Assembly (NCBI GenBank): GCA_048262455.1
Contig: JBLXFD010000020.1
Location: 1 to 64,000 of the forward strand
DNA from: Psychromarinibacter sp048262455
Lineage (GTDB): Bacteria > Pseudomonadota > Alphaproteobacteria > Rhodobacterales > Rhodobacteraceae
Reading direction: 5' to 3'
DNA: 64,000 bases
Part shown: positions 9,145-17,324 of the stretch, in pieces
Numbering within the stretch: the first letter of the stretch is position 1
Layout: each line of letters opens with the position of its first letter
Notes under the pieces: model-generated
The model's input: only the letters and a program-made list of their open reading frames with translations
Databases searched by the model: none
What the model was told of the DNA's origin: nothing
Program-made: the position numbers and the translations under genes

Positions 9145-9843
9145 TCAGGACCCGCTGCGGCGGAAGACCACGGCCACGGTCCGCACCAAGTAGGCGAGGT
9201 CGGAGACCAGCGACATGTTGTCGATATAGCCCTCGTCATAGCGCACCCGGTCCAGGAACTGGCCGCAATCGCGCGCCTCCACCTGCCAAGGGCCGGTGAT
9301 GCCCGGGCGCAGCCGGTCGTAGGCCCGGCCGCCGCCGCCCTGCCGGTACAGGTCCTGCTGCGAGGGCAGCATCGGGCGCGGCCCGACAAAGCTCATGTCG
9401 CCGCGCAGCACGTTCCAGATCTGCGGCAGCTCATCAAGGCTGGTGGCCCGCAGGAAGGCCCCCACCCGGGTGATGCGCGGATCGCGCCGCAGCTTCTGGT
9501 GCAGGTGCCACTCCGCCGCCACCCGCGGGTCGCGCCGGCACAGGTCCGCCAGCACCTGCTCTGCCCCCGTCACCATGGTGCGCAGCTTCCAGCAGCCGAA
9601 CCGGCGCCCGCCCCGCCCCAGCCGTTCCTGCCGGAACAGACAGGGCCCGCCGTCCAGCCGCACCAGCAGCGCGAAGAAGCCAATCATCGGCAGGCAGGCA
9701 GGCAGCAGCAGCAGCGCCAGCACGATGTCCAGCCCGCGCTTGACGCGCCGCGCGTAGATCCGGCGCCGCGGCTGCGGCGGGTGGACGGACGGAAGGCGCA
9801 GGGACCGGACATCGGGTGCGGGCTGAATGACGACGTGTTCCAT
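9145..9843 (-). CDS. Exopolysaccharide sugar transferase (polyprenyl-phosphate hexose-1-phosphate transferase family)
   Basis: 232 residues from the ATG at 9843, preceded by GGGGGA. One membrane anchor (KRGLDIVLALLLLPACLP) is followed by the catalytic domain: LFRQERLGRGG, KLRTM, DPRITRVGAFLRATSLDELPQ, NVLRGDMSFVGPRP and the LRPGITGPWQVEAR segment. These are the hallmarks of the bacterial sugar transferase family (PssY/WcaJ/ExoY), which loads the first sugar phosphate onto undecaprenyl phosphate at the inner membrane for exopolysaccharide or O-antigen synthesis. ExoY-like short forms have this length. The next gene is another glycosyltransferase, but no polymerase or flippase is in the window. 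Confidence 0.85.
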   Translation of the reverse strand: MEHVVIQPAPDVRSLRLPSVHPPQPRRRIYARRVKRGLDIVLALLLLPACLPMIGFFALLVRLDGGPCLFRQERLGRGGRRFGCWKLRTMVTGAEQVLADLCRRDPRVAAEWHLHQKLRRDPRITRVGAFLRATSLDELPQIWNVLRGDMSFVGPRPMLPSQQDLYRQGGGGRAYDRLRPGITGPWQVEARDCGQFLDRVRYDEGYIDNMSLVSDLAYLVRTVAVVFRRSGS

Positions 9844-10037
9844 GTTTCCCCCGGAAGCAGCGAAGCGTTCGACGCGGTACAGAATCGTCAATCCAGGTTA
9901 AAAATCCGCTAATCCATAAAATCAGTGGTAAACCGCCTGCGCCGGCGCCCCTTCCAGCTTCTTTTGGTCCGAAAATATCCCGGGGGGCTGCCGCAGGCGG
10001 CGGGGGCAGCGCCCCCTCGCGCTCTCCACCCATAACC

Positions 10038-10067
10038 CCGCCCGACGAGCGTCCGCCCGACGAGCGT
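10038..10067. repeat. Two tandem copies of a 15-bp unit at the end of the glycosyltransferase gene
   Basis: CCGCCCGACGAGCGT occurs twice head to tail (10038-10052 and 10053-10067). The second copy supplies the first base of the TGA stop of the minus-strand gene. Probably a replication-slippage duplication in the 3' flank. Confidence 0.7.
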
Positions 10068-10864
10068 CAGGCCCAGTCCGCCCCCAGGTCCAGCCGCGCC
10101 CGGTCGATCCAGTGGTCGCGCAGCCAGTCCGCCGGCCGCGACCAGCGCAGCCAGGACCCGCGATAGCCCGCCACCGCCTCGGGCATCTTCGGCCGGCCGT
10201 GGAAACAGACCACCCTGGCGTCCTTCGGCAGGCGCGGCGGCACCAGGTAGTTCAGCGGCGGCAGCGGCAGGCAGTCGTGCTTGAAGCTGACGACCCAATC
10301 ATCGGGCAGGTAGGCAAAGGCCCCCTCGGCCTGCGCCAGGGTCGATGTATAGCGCTGCTCGCTGCCCCGCGCCCGCGCCACCTCGCCCGCCGGGTCCGCC
10401 GCCAGCCGCCCGTAAAGCCAGGGATGCGCGCCGGGATCGTAGCGGAAGACCGACCCGTGCCCGGTCCTGCGCCCCCGCCGCGCCTCCACCCAGTCGCGGC
10501 GCATGGCCACCTTGCCGGGGGCGAAGTCGACGATGCCGTCCAGCGCCCCGGTGACCACCACGTCCAGGTCGAACCCCAGCACCGGCCCCGCCCCCTCGAT
10601 CAGCCCCGGCCGGAACAGCGAGACCTTGCGCATCGCTCCCTGCCGGTTCGCCACCGCCAGCGCCGCGTTCATCTCGTCGTGGAAGGGCTCCACCGGCAGG
10701 TCCAGCACCTGGATGTCGGGGTGCAGGCCCTCCGCATGCTCGGTCATGCAGTGAAACCGCAGGGGACGGGCCAGATTCCGCCGCACGCCGGAGTACAGCC
10801 GGTTGACGTACTCCGGTCCAAAGATACTTCCCCACTTGATGCAGACGACATCCACCGGAGTCAT
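10067..10864 (-). CDS. Glycosyltransferase with a DxD motif, probable cell-surface polysaccharide enzyme
   Basis: 265 residues, ATG preceded by an excellent AGGAGGTGACGC. Residues near 95-105 contain GFDLDVVVTG, a DxD metal/nucleotide-sugar site, and the C-terminal part has VVCFHGRPKMPEAV, a pattern seen in small glycosyltransferases annotated in Rhodobacteraceae. No signal peptide or membrane segment is visible, so it would act at the cytoplasmic face. It lies upstream of the sugar transferase in the same direction with a gap of about 220 bp, so a role in surface polysaccharide is plausible. Donor and acceptor cannot be read from sequence. Confidence 0.7.
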   Translation of the reverse strand: MTPVDVVCIKWGSIFGPEYVNRLYSGVRRNLARPLRFHCMTEHAEGLHPDIQVLDLPVEPFHDEMNAALAVANRQGAMRKVSLFRPGLIEGAGPVLGFDLDVVVTGALDGIVDFAPGKVAMRRDWVEARRGRRTGHGSVFRYDPGAHPWLYGRLAADPAGEVARARGSEQRYTSTLAQAEGAFAYLPDDWVVSFKHDCLPLPPLNYLVPPRLPKDARVVCFHGRPKMPEAVAGYRGSWLRWSRPADWLRDHWIDRARLDLGADWA

Positions 10865-10962
10865 GCGTCACCTCCTCTGCCCGGCGTAACGCGAAAACGC
10901 GCGGCGGGAAAGCAGGTGACACGGATGCGTCGCGCACCCACCGGGTCCAGGAGGAAAGAACC

Positions 10963-11151
10963 ATGCCAAGCCGCAAGATCAGCAACGCCAGCATCGCCGA
11001 GGCCGCCTACCACATCTGGCTGTCCGAGGGCTGCCCCACCGGCCGCGACCAGGACCACTGGCGCCAGGCGCAGGAGGCGGTTGCCCTGACCAGCCGCAAG
11101 CAGCGCCGCCGCGCCCCGCCCGCGGAACAGGCCAACCCCGCCGAGGTCTGA
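10963..11151 (+). CDS. DUF2934 small protein
   Basis: 62 residues; the ATG follows GGAGGAAAGAACC. Residues 6-40 match the DUF2934 pattern: I..AAYHIW.SEGCPTGRDQDHWRQAQ, i.e. a short helix-turn-helix-like unit with a conserved Trp after DH. The tail is Lys/Arg and Ala/Pro rich. Proteins with this domain are widespread in Alphaproteobacteria and have no established function. It stands alone and is followed by an intrinsic terminator. Confidence 0.8.
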   Translation: MPSRKISNASIAEAAYHIWLSEGCPTGRDQDHWRQAQEAVALTSRKQRRRAPPAEQANPAEV

Positions 11152-11183
11152 GCGGCCTTTTCCGTCGTGGCCACGACTTGCCG

Positions 11184-11222
11184 AAGCGCCGTCTTCCCGA
11201 TCCGGGGGCGGCGCTTTTCCTT
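11184..11222 (+). terminator. Rho-independent terminator after the DUF2934 gene
   Basis: AAGCGCCG pairs with CGGCGCTT and runs straight into TTCCTTT. A second small palindrome, TCGTGGCCACGA, lies just before it at 11164-11175. Confidence 0.7.
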
Positions 11223-11320
11223 TGTCCCCTCCCCCGCGCCAGGGCACCGCGCGGCTGGCGCGCCCGGCGATCCTGCCCTAACACTAACATAAGCGGGTTG
11301 GCGGATTTCAGGGCAGCGAC

Positions 11321-12229
11321 ATGGTGAAAACTTATAGCGGCCTGAACCAGTTCCTCGCGGTCTGTGCCACGCGCAACCTGACCGCCGCGGCCGAGGGGCT
11401 GGGCATCTCGCAGCCGGCGCTGACCCAGGCGGTGGCCAAGCTGGAGAAGCAGCTGGGGGTGGAACTGCTCGACCGCTCCACCCGGCCCGTGGGGATCACC
11501 CCCTACGGCGAGGTGGTGATGGAATACGCCCGGGCGCTGGAGCGGGGCGAGACCGATTTCACCGAGAAGCTGGCGGCGATGAAGACCGGCTCCGGCGGCG
11601 TGGTGCGGATCGGCTGCGGGCCCGACTGGATCCACGAGATCCTGCCGATCGCCATCTGCCGCATGACCGAGGCCAGCCCCGACCTGCGGATCGAGCTGAC
11701 CGTGGCGCTGAACGACGATCTGCGGCGCAAGCTGGACCAGGGGGCGGTGGACCTGTTCTTCGCCTCCATCAGCGACGCCTACTTCGCCGCCACCTACGAC
11801 ATGCGGATCCTCGTGCGCGACCGGATGCGGGTGGTGGCGCACGTGGATCACCCGATGCACCAGGGGCCGCCCAAGACGCTGGAGATGCTGGGCCGGGCGC
11901 GCTGGACCATGACCGGGGACGAGACCTTCGGCCGACAGCTGATGCGGCGGATCTTCAGCCAGGCGGGGCTGGAGACGCCGGCGCCGCGGATCGAGACGAA
12001 CTCTGTCCGGGCGATGATCAACATCCTGCGGAACGGCGAGTTCCTGGGGTTCCTGTCCCAGACCCATTGCAACGCCTACGCAGATATCGCGGCGGTGCAG
12101 CTGGCCGACGAGCTGCCGGTGCGGGCCGGCGGCGTCATCTGGCGCCGCGACCGCCCGCTGCTGCCGGCGGCGGGCAACCTCATCGCGCAGTGCGAGGAGG
12201 TAATCGCGGAGATCCTTGCGGCGGGGTGA
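11321..12229 (+). CDS. LysR-family transcriptional regulator
   Basis: 302 residues. The N-terminal winged HTH is typical: FLAVCATRNLTAAAEGLGISQPALTQAVAKLEKQLGVELLDRS, followed by the linker helix and a periplasmic-binding-like effector domain (VVRIGCGPDWIHEILPIAICRMTEASPDLRIELTV begins it). LysR regulators bind small organic effectors and usually control adjacent or divergent operons. Here it is separated by a repeat block from the convergently oriented sulfatase gene and could govern the sulfatase/TTT/Lar operons further on, for which no other regulator is present before 39 kb; this is inference. Confidence 0.9.
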   Translation: MVKTYSGLNQFLAVCATRNLTAAAEGLGISQPALTQAVAKLEKQLGVELLDRSTRPVGITPYGEVVMEYARALERGETDFTEKLAAMKTGSGGVVRIGCGPDWIHEILPIAICRMTEASPDLRIELTVALNDDLRRKLDQGAVDLFFASISDAYFAATYDMRILVRDRMRVVAHVDHPMHQGPPKTLEMLGRARWTMTGDETFGRQLMRRIFSQAGLETPAPRIETNSVRAMINILRNGEFLGFLSQTHCNAYADIAAVQLADELPVRAGGVIWRRDRPLLPAAGNLIAQCEEVIAEILAAG

Positions 12230-12250
12230 GGCGGGGGGGCGAGCGCAATG

Positions 12251-12614
12251 GAGGGACAGCGCCCGTGCGTGGGTGGGCGCTTCAGCCGCTGGTGGTCTGC
12301 ACTTTATCCCACCACCACGCCGTCGCTCTACCCCCGCGCATACGGTGACAAAGCGCCCGCCCGGCTGACGGACTGGCGCTGGCCCGGCGGCACTGCGTGC
12401 CTTGTCTCGGGCCGTATGCCTTTGTCGCAACAGAGGGACAGCGCCCGTCCGGGGGTGGGCGCTCCCGCCGGTGGTGGTCGCCCCTTTATCCCACCGCCAC
12501 GTCGTCGTTCCACCCCCGCGCATACGGCAACAAAGCGCCCGCCCGGGGGGCGGACGGGCGCTGGCCCGGCGGCACTTCGTGCCTTGTTCCGGGCCGGGTG
12601 CTCTTGCCCAATAA
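12251..12614. repeat. Two tandem 182-bp repeats (variant of the intergenic repeat family)
   Basis: The intergenic stretch 12230-12690 holds no credible gene. Copy 1 begins GAGGGACAGCGCCCGT at 12251 and copy 2 begins with the same bases at 12433, a period of 182 bp. Both contain CTTTATCCCACC, CCCCCGCGCATACGG, CAAAGCGCCCGCCCG and GGCGCTGGCCCGGCGGCAC in order. The plan resembles the long repeat units elsewhere in the window (CTTTATCCCA, then a CAAAGCGCC...GGCGC hairpin, then a GTGCCTTG/TTCGGGCC segment) but the GGCGGGGT palindrome is absent. Confidence 0.75.
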
Positions 12615-12690
12615 AAGAGCAGTGCCTGTCCGAGTGCGGTCGCCCGGATGCTCTAAATGGCCACCTTACAGAACCGTTCCCACCCCGCCC

Positions 12691-14166
12691 TCAAGGCGCG
12701 CCCACCACCTTCGACGGGTCATCCAGCGGCGGCTGCGGCAGGTGCAGCCCCCGCTGGCCGTTCAGCGCGCGGTTCACGATCACCGGCACCGGCGTCCCCG
12801 GGCGGCCGGTCAGCTGACCGTCCCGCACCGCCTCGAGGTCCTCGCCGTAGAGCCGCTCCACCAGCGCCTCCGTCAGCCGCTCCAGCGCCTCCGCGCCCTC
12901 CGCGCTGCCCGACAGGTCGCGGCACTCCAGCGGGTCCGCCTCCAGGTCGAACAGCTGCACCGCGTTGCCGTCGGGATACCAGATCAGCTTCCACCGCCCG
13001 TCCGTCACCATCCGCGTGGCCGAGGGCCCCTCCCCGGACTCGCCGTACAGCACCTCGGCCCGCGAGCCGCGCAGCAGCGAGCGCCCGGTGCAGCTGTCCG
13101 GCGCGTCGATCCCGGCGAGGTCCAGCAGCGTCGGCATCACGTCCGCCAGCCCCGCCACCCCCTTGTCCACCGTCCCCGGCACCACCCGGTCGCAGCCGGC
13201 ACGGCCCATCAACAGCATCGGCACCCGGGCGGAGCCCTCGTACATCAGCCGCTTGGCGAACAGCCCGTGGTCCCCCAGCATGTCACCGTGGTCGCTGGTG
13301 AACAGCACGATGGTGTCGTCCAGCAGCAGCTGCTCGCGCAGGGTGCCCAGCACCAGCCGCAGCTGGTGATCGATCAGGGTGCACTGCGCGTTGAAGGCCC
13401 GCCGCATCGCCGCCAGCCGCGCCGCGTCCAGCGGCGCCCAGGAGCCGCGGTTGCGCTGCAGTGCGCCGGGCAGCTCGGCCTCGGACCAGTCGCCTTGCGC
13501 CGCCGGGCGCATCTCGCGGCCGGCGTACATGGCGAGGTACTCGGCGGTGGGCACGATCGGCGGGTGGGGCGCGTTGAAGGACAGGTGCCAGAACGACGGC
13601 CGCGTTGGGTCGCGCCGCTGGATCATCCGGCACATCTGCCGCGCCAGCCAGACCGTGGGATGCGCCGCCTCCTCCAGGTGCCAGGGGCGGTGTTCGTAGC
13701 CGTTGTTGGACATGCCGTGGGCGTGGCCCAGCCCGCCCATGCCGTGATCTGCCAGCCAGATCTCCCAGTCGTCGGGGCCGGCCAGCTGCGGGCGCCCCTC
13801 TTCCATAGAGATCACCTCTTCGAAGCCGATGCGGTCGCGGGGCGGGAAGACGTGCAGCTTGCCCACGGCGCCGGTCTGCCAGCCGGCGGCGCGGAACACC
13901 TCGGCGATATAGGGCAGATCCGCCCGCGGCAGCGCCGGCTGGAACACCCGGTCGCCGTGGGTGCGCGCGTCGGCGCCGGTCATCAGGCTGCGGCGGGCGG
14001 GGATGCAGATCGGGCACTCGGAATAGGCGCGGTCGAACCGGATGCCGTTGCGCCCCAGCTGGTCCAGCGTCGGGGTGTCGATGTCGGACCGGCCCGTGAC
14101 GCTCAGCAGATCGCCCGGCCACTGGTCCGCGGTGACCAGCAGCACGTGGGGCTTCGATTTGGCCAT
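12691..14166 (-). CDS. Cys-type sulfatase 1 (alkaline-phosphatase superfamily)
   Basis: 491 residues from the ATG at 14166, which follows GGAGGGAG; a longer in-frame start at 14211 adds an unlikely leader. The metal-binding start VLLVTADQ, the formylglycine signature C54-I-P-A-R, and the distal TSDHGDMLGDHG site identify a class I sulfatase, which needs its Cys oxidised to formylglycine. No signal peptide is seen, so a cytoplasmic substrate is implied. It is transcribed divergently from the TTT/sulfatase operon across a 119-bp shared region, so it probably belongs to the same regulon. Phosphonate monoester hydrolases share this fold and cannot be excluded. Confidence 0.85.
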   Translation of the reverse strand: MAKSKPHVLLVTADQWPGDLLSVTGRSDIDTPTLDQLGRNGIRFDRAYSECPICIPARRSLMTGADARTHGDRVFQPALPRADLPYIAEVFRAAGWQTGAVGKLHVFPPRDRIGFEEVISMEEGRPQLAGPDDWEIWLADHGMGGLGHAHGMSNNGYEHRPWHLEEAAHPTVWLARQMCRMIQRRDPTRPSFWHLSFNAPHPPIVPTAEYLAMYAGREMRPAAQGDWSEAELPGALQRNRGSWAPLDAARLAAMRRAFNAQCTLIDHQLRLVLGTLREQLLLDDTIVLFTSDHGDMLGDHGLFAKRLMYEGSARVPMLLMGRAGCDRVVPGTVDKGVAGLADVMPTLLDLAGIDAPDSCTGRSLLRGSRAEVLYGESGEGPSATRMVTDGRWKLIWYPDGNAVQLFDLEADPLECRDLSGSAEGAEALERLTEALVERLYGEDLEAVRDGQLTGRPGTPVPVIVNRALNGQRGLHLPQPPLDDPSKVVGAP

Positions 14167-14285
14167 GTTCCGGCTCCCTCCAAAAAAAGATGTTGCGGTA
14201 CGTAACGTCAAACCATAAGGTGATGATACAAATCAACGACAATAATATAACTTACAACTTATGATCACGTAAGGGAGGAACTTCC
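14167..14285. promoter_or_regulatory. Shared divergent control region of the sulfatase/TTT operons
   Basis: This 119-bp region is AT-rich against a 70% GC background. It holds the GGAGGG site for the minus-strand sulfatase at one end and GGGAGGA for tctC at the other. An imperfect dyad CTTATG-ATCA-CGTAAG lies at about 14261-14276, next to the tctC ribosome binding site, and is a candidate operator. No promoter hexamers can be assigned with confidence. Confidence 0.4.
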
Positions 14286-15257
14286 GTGAAGAAACTCGCA
14301 GGACTTGCTGTCGCCGCGCTGCTGGTGGCCACCGGGGCGGCGCATGCCGAGTGGCCCGAGAAGCCGATCAAGCTGGTGGTGCCCTTCAACCCGGGCGGCA
14401 CATCGGACCAGGTCGGCCGGATGCTGCAGAACGCGATCCAGGAGAACGAGCTGCTGCCGCAGCCGATCACCATCGTCAACGTGGGCGGCCACTACTCGAT
14501 CGGTTCGCGCCGCGTGATGGAGGCCGATCCCGACGGGCACGAGTTCCTCCTGATCCACATCGCCCTGATGGGCGGCGAAGGCACCGGTGCCATCGACTTC
14601 GGCTGGCGCGACTTCAAGCCGGTCGCGGCCTCGGGATCGTTCTGCGTCATGCCGATGGTGCGCAAGGACAGCGGCATCAATTCGATGGAAGAACTGCTGG
14701 CCAAGGCCAAGGCAGAGCCGGACTCGCTGATCTTCGGCGCCAACCTTGGCGCGATCAACCACATGGCCGGCCTGATGATCCAGGAATCCGAGCCGGGCGC
14801 GAAGTTCCGCTTCGTGCAGATCGGCGGCGGCACCGCCAACTTCACCGCCCTGACCGGCGCGCAGACCAACACCACCGTGCTCTCGGGCGCCGAGGTGATC
14901 AACTTCACCCTGCTGCCGGACGGGTCCGAGAACCCCGACTCGCAGATCAAGCCGCTGGCCTACACCGGACCCGAGCGGTTCGAGGGCCTGCCGGACGTGC
15001 CGACCATGAAAGAGCTGGGCTACGACGTCGAGTTCTGCATCAAGTCCTGGGTCTTCGCGCCGAAGGACACCCCGGACGAGGTGGTCAGCGCCTTCGCCGA
15101 CGCGCTTGAAAAGGCCGCGGCCTCCGATCGTTACGTGAAGTTCAACGACGAGAAGGGCTTCGAGAACGTGTTCCTGCGCGGCGACGACCTGCAGGCGGAT
15201 CTCGACACCACCTGGGAAGCGATCCAGCCGATCGCCGAACTCGCCAAGCAGAAGTAA
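14286..15257 (+). CDS. tctC: TTT-type (Bug family) periplasmic substrate-binding protein
   Basis: 323 residues with a GTG start placed 5-6 bases after GGGAGGA. A signal peptide ends at AHA near residue 21. The mature start EWPEKPIKLVVPFNPGGTSDQVGRM is the Bug/TctC signature for binding carboxylate-bearing ligands through the first-domain loop. The protein delivers substrate to the TctB/TctA membrane complex encoded next. Being the first gene of the sulfatase/Lar operon, it presumably determines the imported compound; TTT ligands are usually di/tricarboxylates, aromatic acids or other organic acids, so a sulfated organic acid is a reasonable but unproved guess. Confidence 0.9.
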   Translation: MKKLAGLAVAALLVATGAAHAEWPEKPIKLVVPFNPGGTSDQVGRMLQNAIQENELLPQPITIVNVGGHYSIGSRRVMEADPDGHEFLLIHIALMGGEGTGAIDFGWRDFKPVAASGSFCVMPMVRKDSGINSMEELLAKAKAEPDSLIFGANLGAINHMAGLMIQESEPGAKFRFVQIGGGTANFTALTGAQTNTTVLSGAEVINFTLLPDGSENPDSQIKPLAYTGPERFEGLPDVPTMKELGYDVEFCIKSWVFAPKDTPDEVVSAFADALEKAAASDRYVKFNDEKGFENVFLRGDDLQADLDTTWEAIQPIAELAKQK

Positions 15258-15266
15258 CCGACCCCT

Positions 15267-15291
15267 GCCGCCCGGCCCCGCGCCGGGCGGC
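15267..15291 (+). promoter_or_regulatory. Hairpin between tctC and tctB
   Basis: GCCGCCCGGC and GCCGGGCGGC form a perfect 10-bp stem with a 5-nt loop, followed by GTCTTATTT. Such hairpins after binding-protein genes usually protect the upstream message or partly terminate, giving excess binding protein over membrane subunits. Confidence 0.65.
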
Positions 15292-15314
15292 GTCTTATTT
15301 CAAGGGCACCTTCA

Positions 15315-15794
15315 ATGGATCGTCGTCCCGTCGCCGAGATCGCCGTCTGCGGTCTGATTATCGTCATCTGCGCGATCTTCTTCTCCGCCGCCATCAAGCT
15401 CCCCCCCGGCACTTTCGAGCCGCTCGGCTCGGGCCCGGTGCCGAAGTACACCGCGCTCATCATCATCGCCTGCTGCCTCTTCGTGATCGCCAAGGCGATG
15501 CTCAAGATCGCCCGCGGGCCGGGCCTCGGCACCGATTTCATGAACGAGTTCCGCGGCCGCTCGCCGCTTGGATCGCTGGTGATCCTGGGGGTCACGCTGA
15601 TCTACATCCTGGTGCTGCAGTCGCGGTTCCTGCCCTTCGGCGTGGTGACCTTCGGGTTCCTGCTGCTGGCGATCTGGGTGCTCGAGGACCTGCGCCTGAA
15701 GGCGCTGCTGCCGGCGCTGGTCGTGGCCGCCATCGGCAGCTTCGGGGTGGAGTACCTGTTCACCAACGTCTTCTACGTCGATCTTCCCACCTGA
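15315..15794 (+). CDS. tctB: TTT transporter small membrane subunit
   Basis: 159 residues with four predicted membrane helices (near residues 8-25, 44-62, 81-99 and 110-150, the last region probably two closely spaced segments). Size, position between tctC and tctA and the loose hydrophobic character match the TctB family, a 4-helix subunit of tripartite tricarboxylate transporters. It acts with TctA in the inner membrane using an ion gradient. The stop codon lies in a short tandem repeat. Confidence 0.8.
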   Translation: MDRRPVAEIAVCGLIIVICAIFFSAAIKLPPGTFEPLGSGPVPKYTALIIIACCLFVIAKAMLKIARGPGLGTDFMNEFRGRSPLGSLVILGVTLIYILVLQSRFLPFGVVTFGFLLLAIWVLEDLRLKALLPALVVAAIGSFGVEYLFTNVFYVDLPT

Positions 15795-15815
15795 CCCACT
15801 GACCCACTGACCCAC
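15792..15815. repeat. Three tandem copies of TGACCCAC
   Basis: An 8-bp unit is repeated exactly three times at 15792, 15800 and 15808; the first TGA is the tctB stop codon. It forms the spacer to tctA and looks like slippage. Confidence 0.8.
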
Positions 15816-15830
15816 CTGAGGCTGTAATCC

Positions 15831-17324
15831 ATGGATCTTGGCGCGCTTTTCGGGGCGATGGGGCATATCTTCATGCCCTGGACCTTCTTCATGCTGTTTC
15901 TCGGCACCTCGCTGGGGATCGTGGTCGGGGCGATCCCGGGGCTGACCGGCGCGATGCTGATCGCCCTGACGCTGCCGCTGACCTTCTACATGGATCCCTT
16001 CGACGCGGTGGTGCTGCTGGTGTCGATGTACGTGGGCGCCATCAGCGGCGGCCTGATCACCGCCACGCTGATGCGGATGCCCGGCACGCCGGCCTCGGTG
16101 ATGACCACCTTCGACGGCTATCCCATGGCCCGCGGCGGCCGGCCCGGCCGGGCGCTGGGGCTGGGGATCACCGCCTCCTTCGTGGGCGGGCTGATCAGCT
16201 GGGTGGTGCTGCTGACCATCACCCAGCCATTGTCGATCCTCGCCACCCGCTTCGGCCCGTTCGAGTATTTCACGCTGATCATGATGGCCATGGTGCTGAT
16301 CGCCTCGGTGTCCGAGGGGTCGCTGGCCAAGGGCCTGATCTCGGGCCTGCTGGGGATGCTGGTGTCGATGCCCGGGGTGGACCCGGCCATCGGGATGCCG
16401 CGCCTGACCTTCGACTACTACATGCTGAACGGCGGGCTGCAACTGCTGCCGGTGCTGATCGGGGTCTTCGCGGTCAGCCAGATCATCGCGGACGCTCTGG
16501 ACGTGAAGCTGATACCCGACCGCGCCGAGGTGAAGGCCGAGGGCGTGATGATGAAGCTGCGCGACTACAAGCGCCACGGCGTCAACATGATCCGCTCGTC
16601 CTTCATCGGCACCTGGATCGGCATCCTGCCGGGCATCGGCGCCTCGATCGGGTCGGTGGTGGCCTATACCATGGCCAAGAACGTGTCCTCCAAGCCCGAG
16701 GAGTTCGGCAAGGGCTCCGAGGAAGGCATCATCGCCTCCGAGGCCGCCAACAACGCCACCGTGGGCGGCGCGCTGATCCCGCTGATCGCCATGGGCATCC
16801 CCGGCTCGGTCATCGACGCCATCCTGATCGGTGCGCTGACGATCCACTCGATCCAGCCCGGGCCGACCCTGTTCCTGACCAATGCCGACATCGTCTGGGG
16901 CATGATCGCCGCCTGCCTGCTGGCCAACATCCTGATGTTCATCCTGATGAACAGCTCGGTGCGCCACATTGCCGGGCTGATCTACCTGCCGCGCAGCTAC
17001 GTGCTGCCGGTGGTGATGATGTTCTGCGTGATCGGCGCCTACTCGCTGAACAACAACATGTTCGACGTCTGGGTGATGATGGGCTTCGGCGTCTTCGGCT
17101 TCCTGCTGGAGCGGGCGAAGATCCCGCTGGGGCCCTTCGTGATCGGCTTCGTGCTGGCGCCGCTGGCCGAGCAGAAGCTGCGCAGCGGGCTGATGATGAC
17201 GGCGGGCGACTTCAGCCCGATCGTCACCCGTCCCTTCCCGCTGGCCTTCACCATCGCGGCCGTCGTGCTGCTGGTCTGGCCGATCTACAGCGACTACCGG
17301 CGCAAGCGGAAGGCCCGGGCATGA
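15831..17324 (+). CDS. tctA: TTT transporter large membrane subunit
   Basis: 497 residues with about 11-12 hydrophobic segments. The family signatures are visible: GxxxGIVVGAIPGLTGAM near residue 25-45, DGYPMARGGRPGRALG, and the mirrored GTWIGILPGIGASIGSVVAY near residue 265, plus EAANNATVGGALIPL. TctA forms the translocation path. Its stop overlaps the next sulfatase start (ATGA at 17321), so transport and desulfation are translationally linked. Confidence 0.93.
   Translation: MDLGALFGAMGHIFMPWTFFMLFLGTSLGIVVGAIPGLTGAMLIALTLPLTFYMDPFDAVVLLVSMYVGAISGGLITATLMRMPGTPASVMTTFDGYPMARGGRPGRALGLGITASFVGGLISWVVLLTITQPLSILATRFGPFEYFTLIMMAMVLIASVSEGSLAKGLISGLLGMLVSMPGVDPAIGMPRLTFDYYMLNGGLQLLPVLIGVFAVSQIIADALDVKLIPDRAEVKAEGVMMKLRDYKRHGVNMIRSSFIGTWIGILPGIGASIGSVVAYTMAKNVSSKPEEFGKGSEEGIIASEAANNATVGGALIPLIAMGIPGSVIDAILIGALTIHSIQPGPTLFLTNADIVWGMIAACLLANILMFILMNSSVRHIAGLIYLPRSYVLPVVMMFCVIGAYSLNNNMFDVWVMMGFGVFGFLLERAKIPLGPFVIGFVLAPLAEQKLRSGLMMTAGDFSPIVTRPFPLAFTIAAVVLLVWPIYSDYRRKRKARA

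Noticed and set aside
15312..16967. Long minus-strand frame opposite tctB/tctA
   Set aside because: Shadow of real membrane protein genes; product is His/Asp/Gln-rich with no membrane or domain signal.
14286..17324. The two TTT systems as a duplicated pair
   Set aside because: Gene spacing, start codons, binding-protein sequences and TctA motifs differ; they appear to be separately acquired paralogues.
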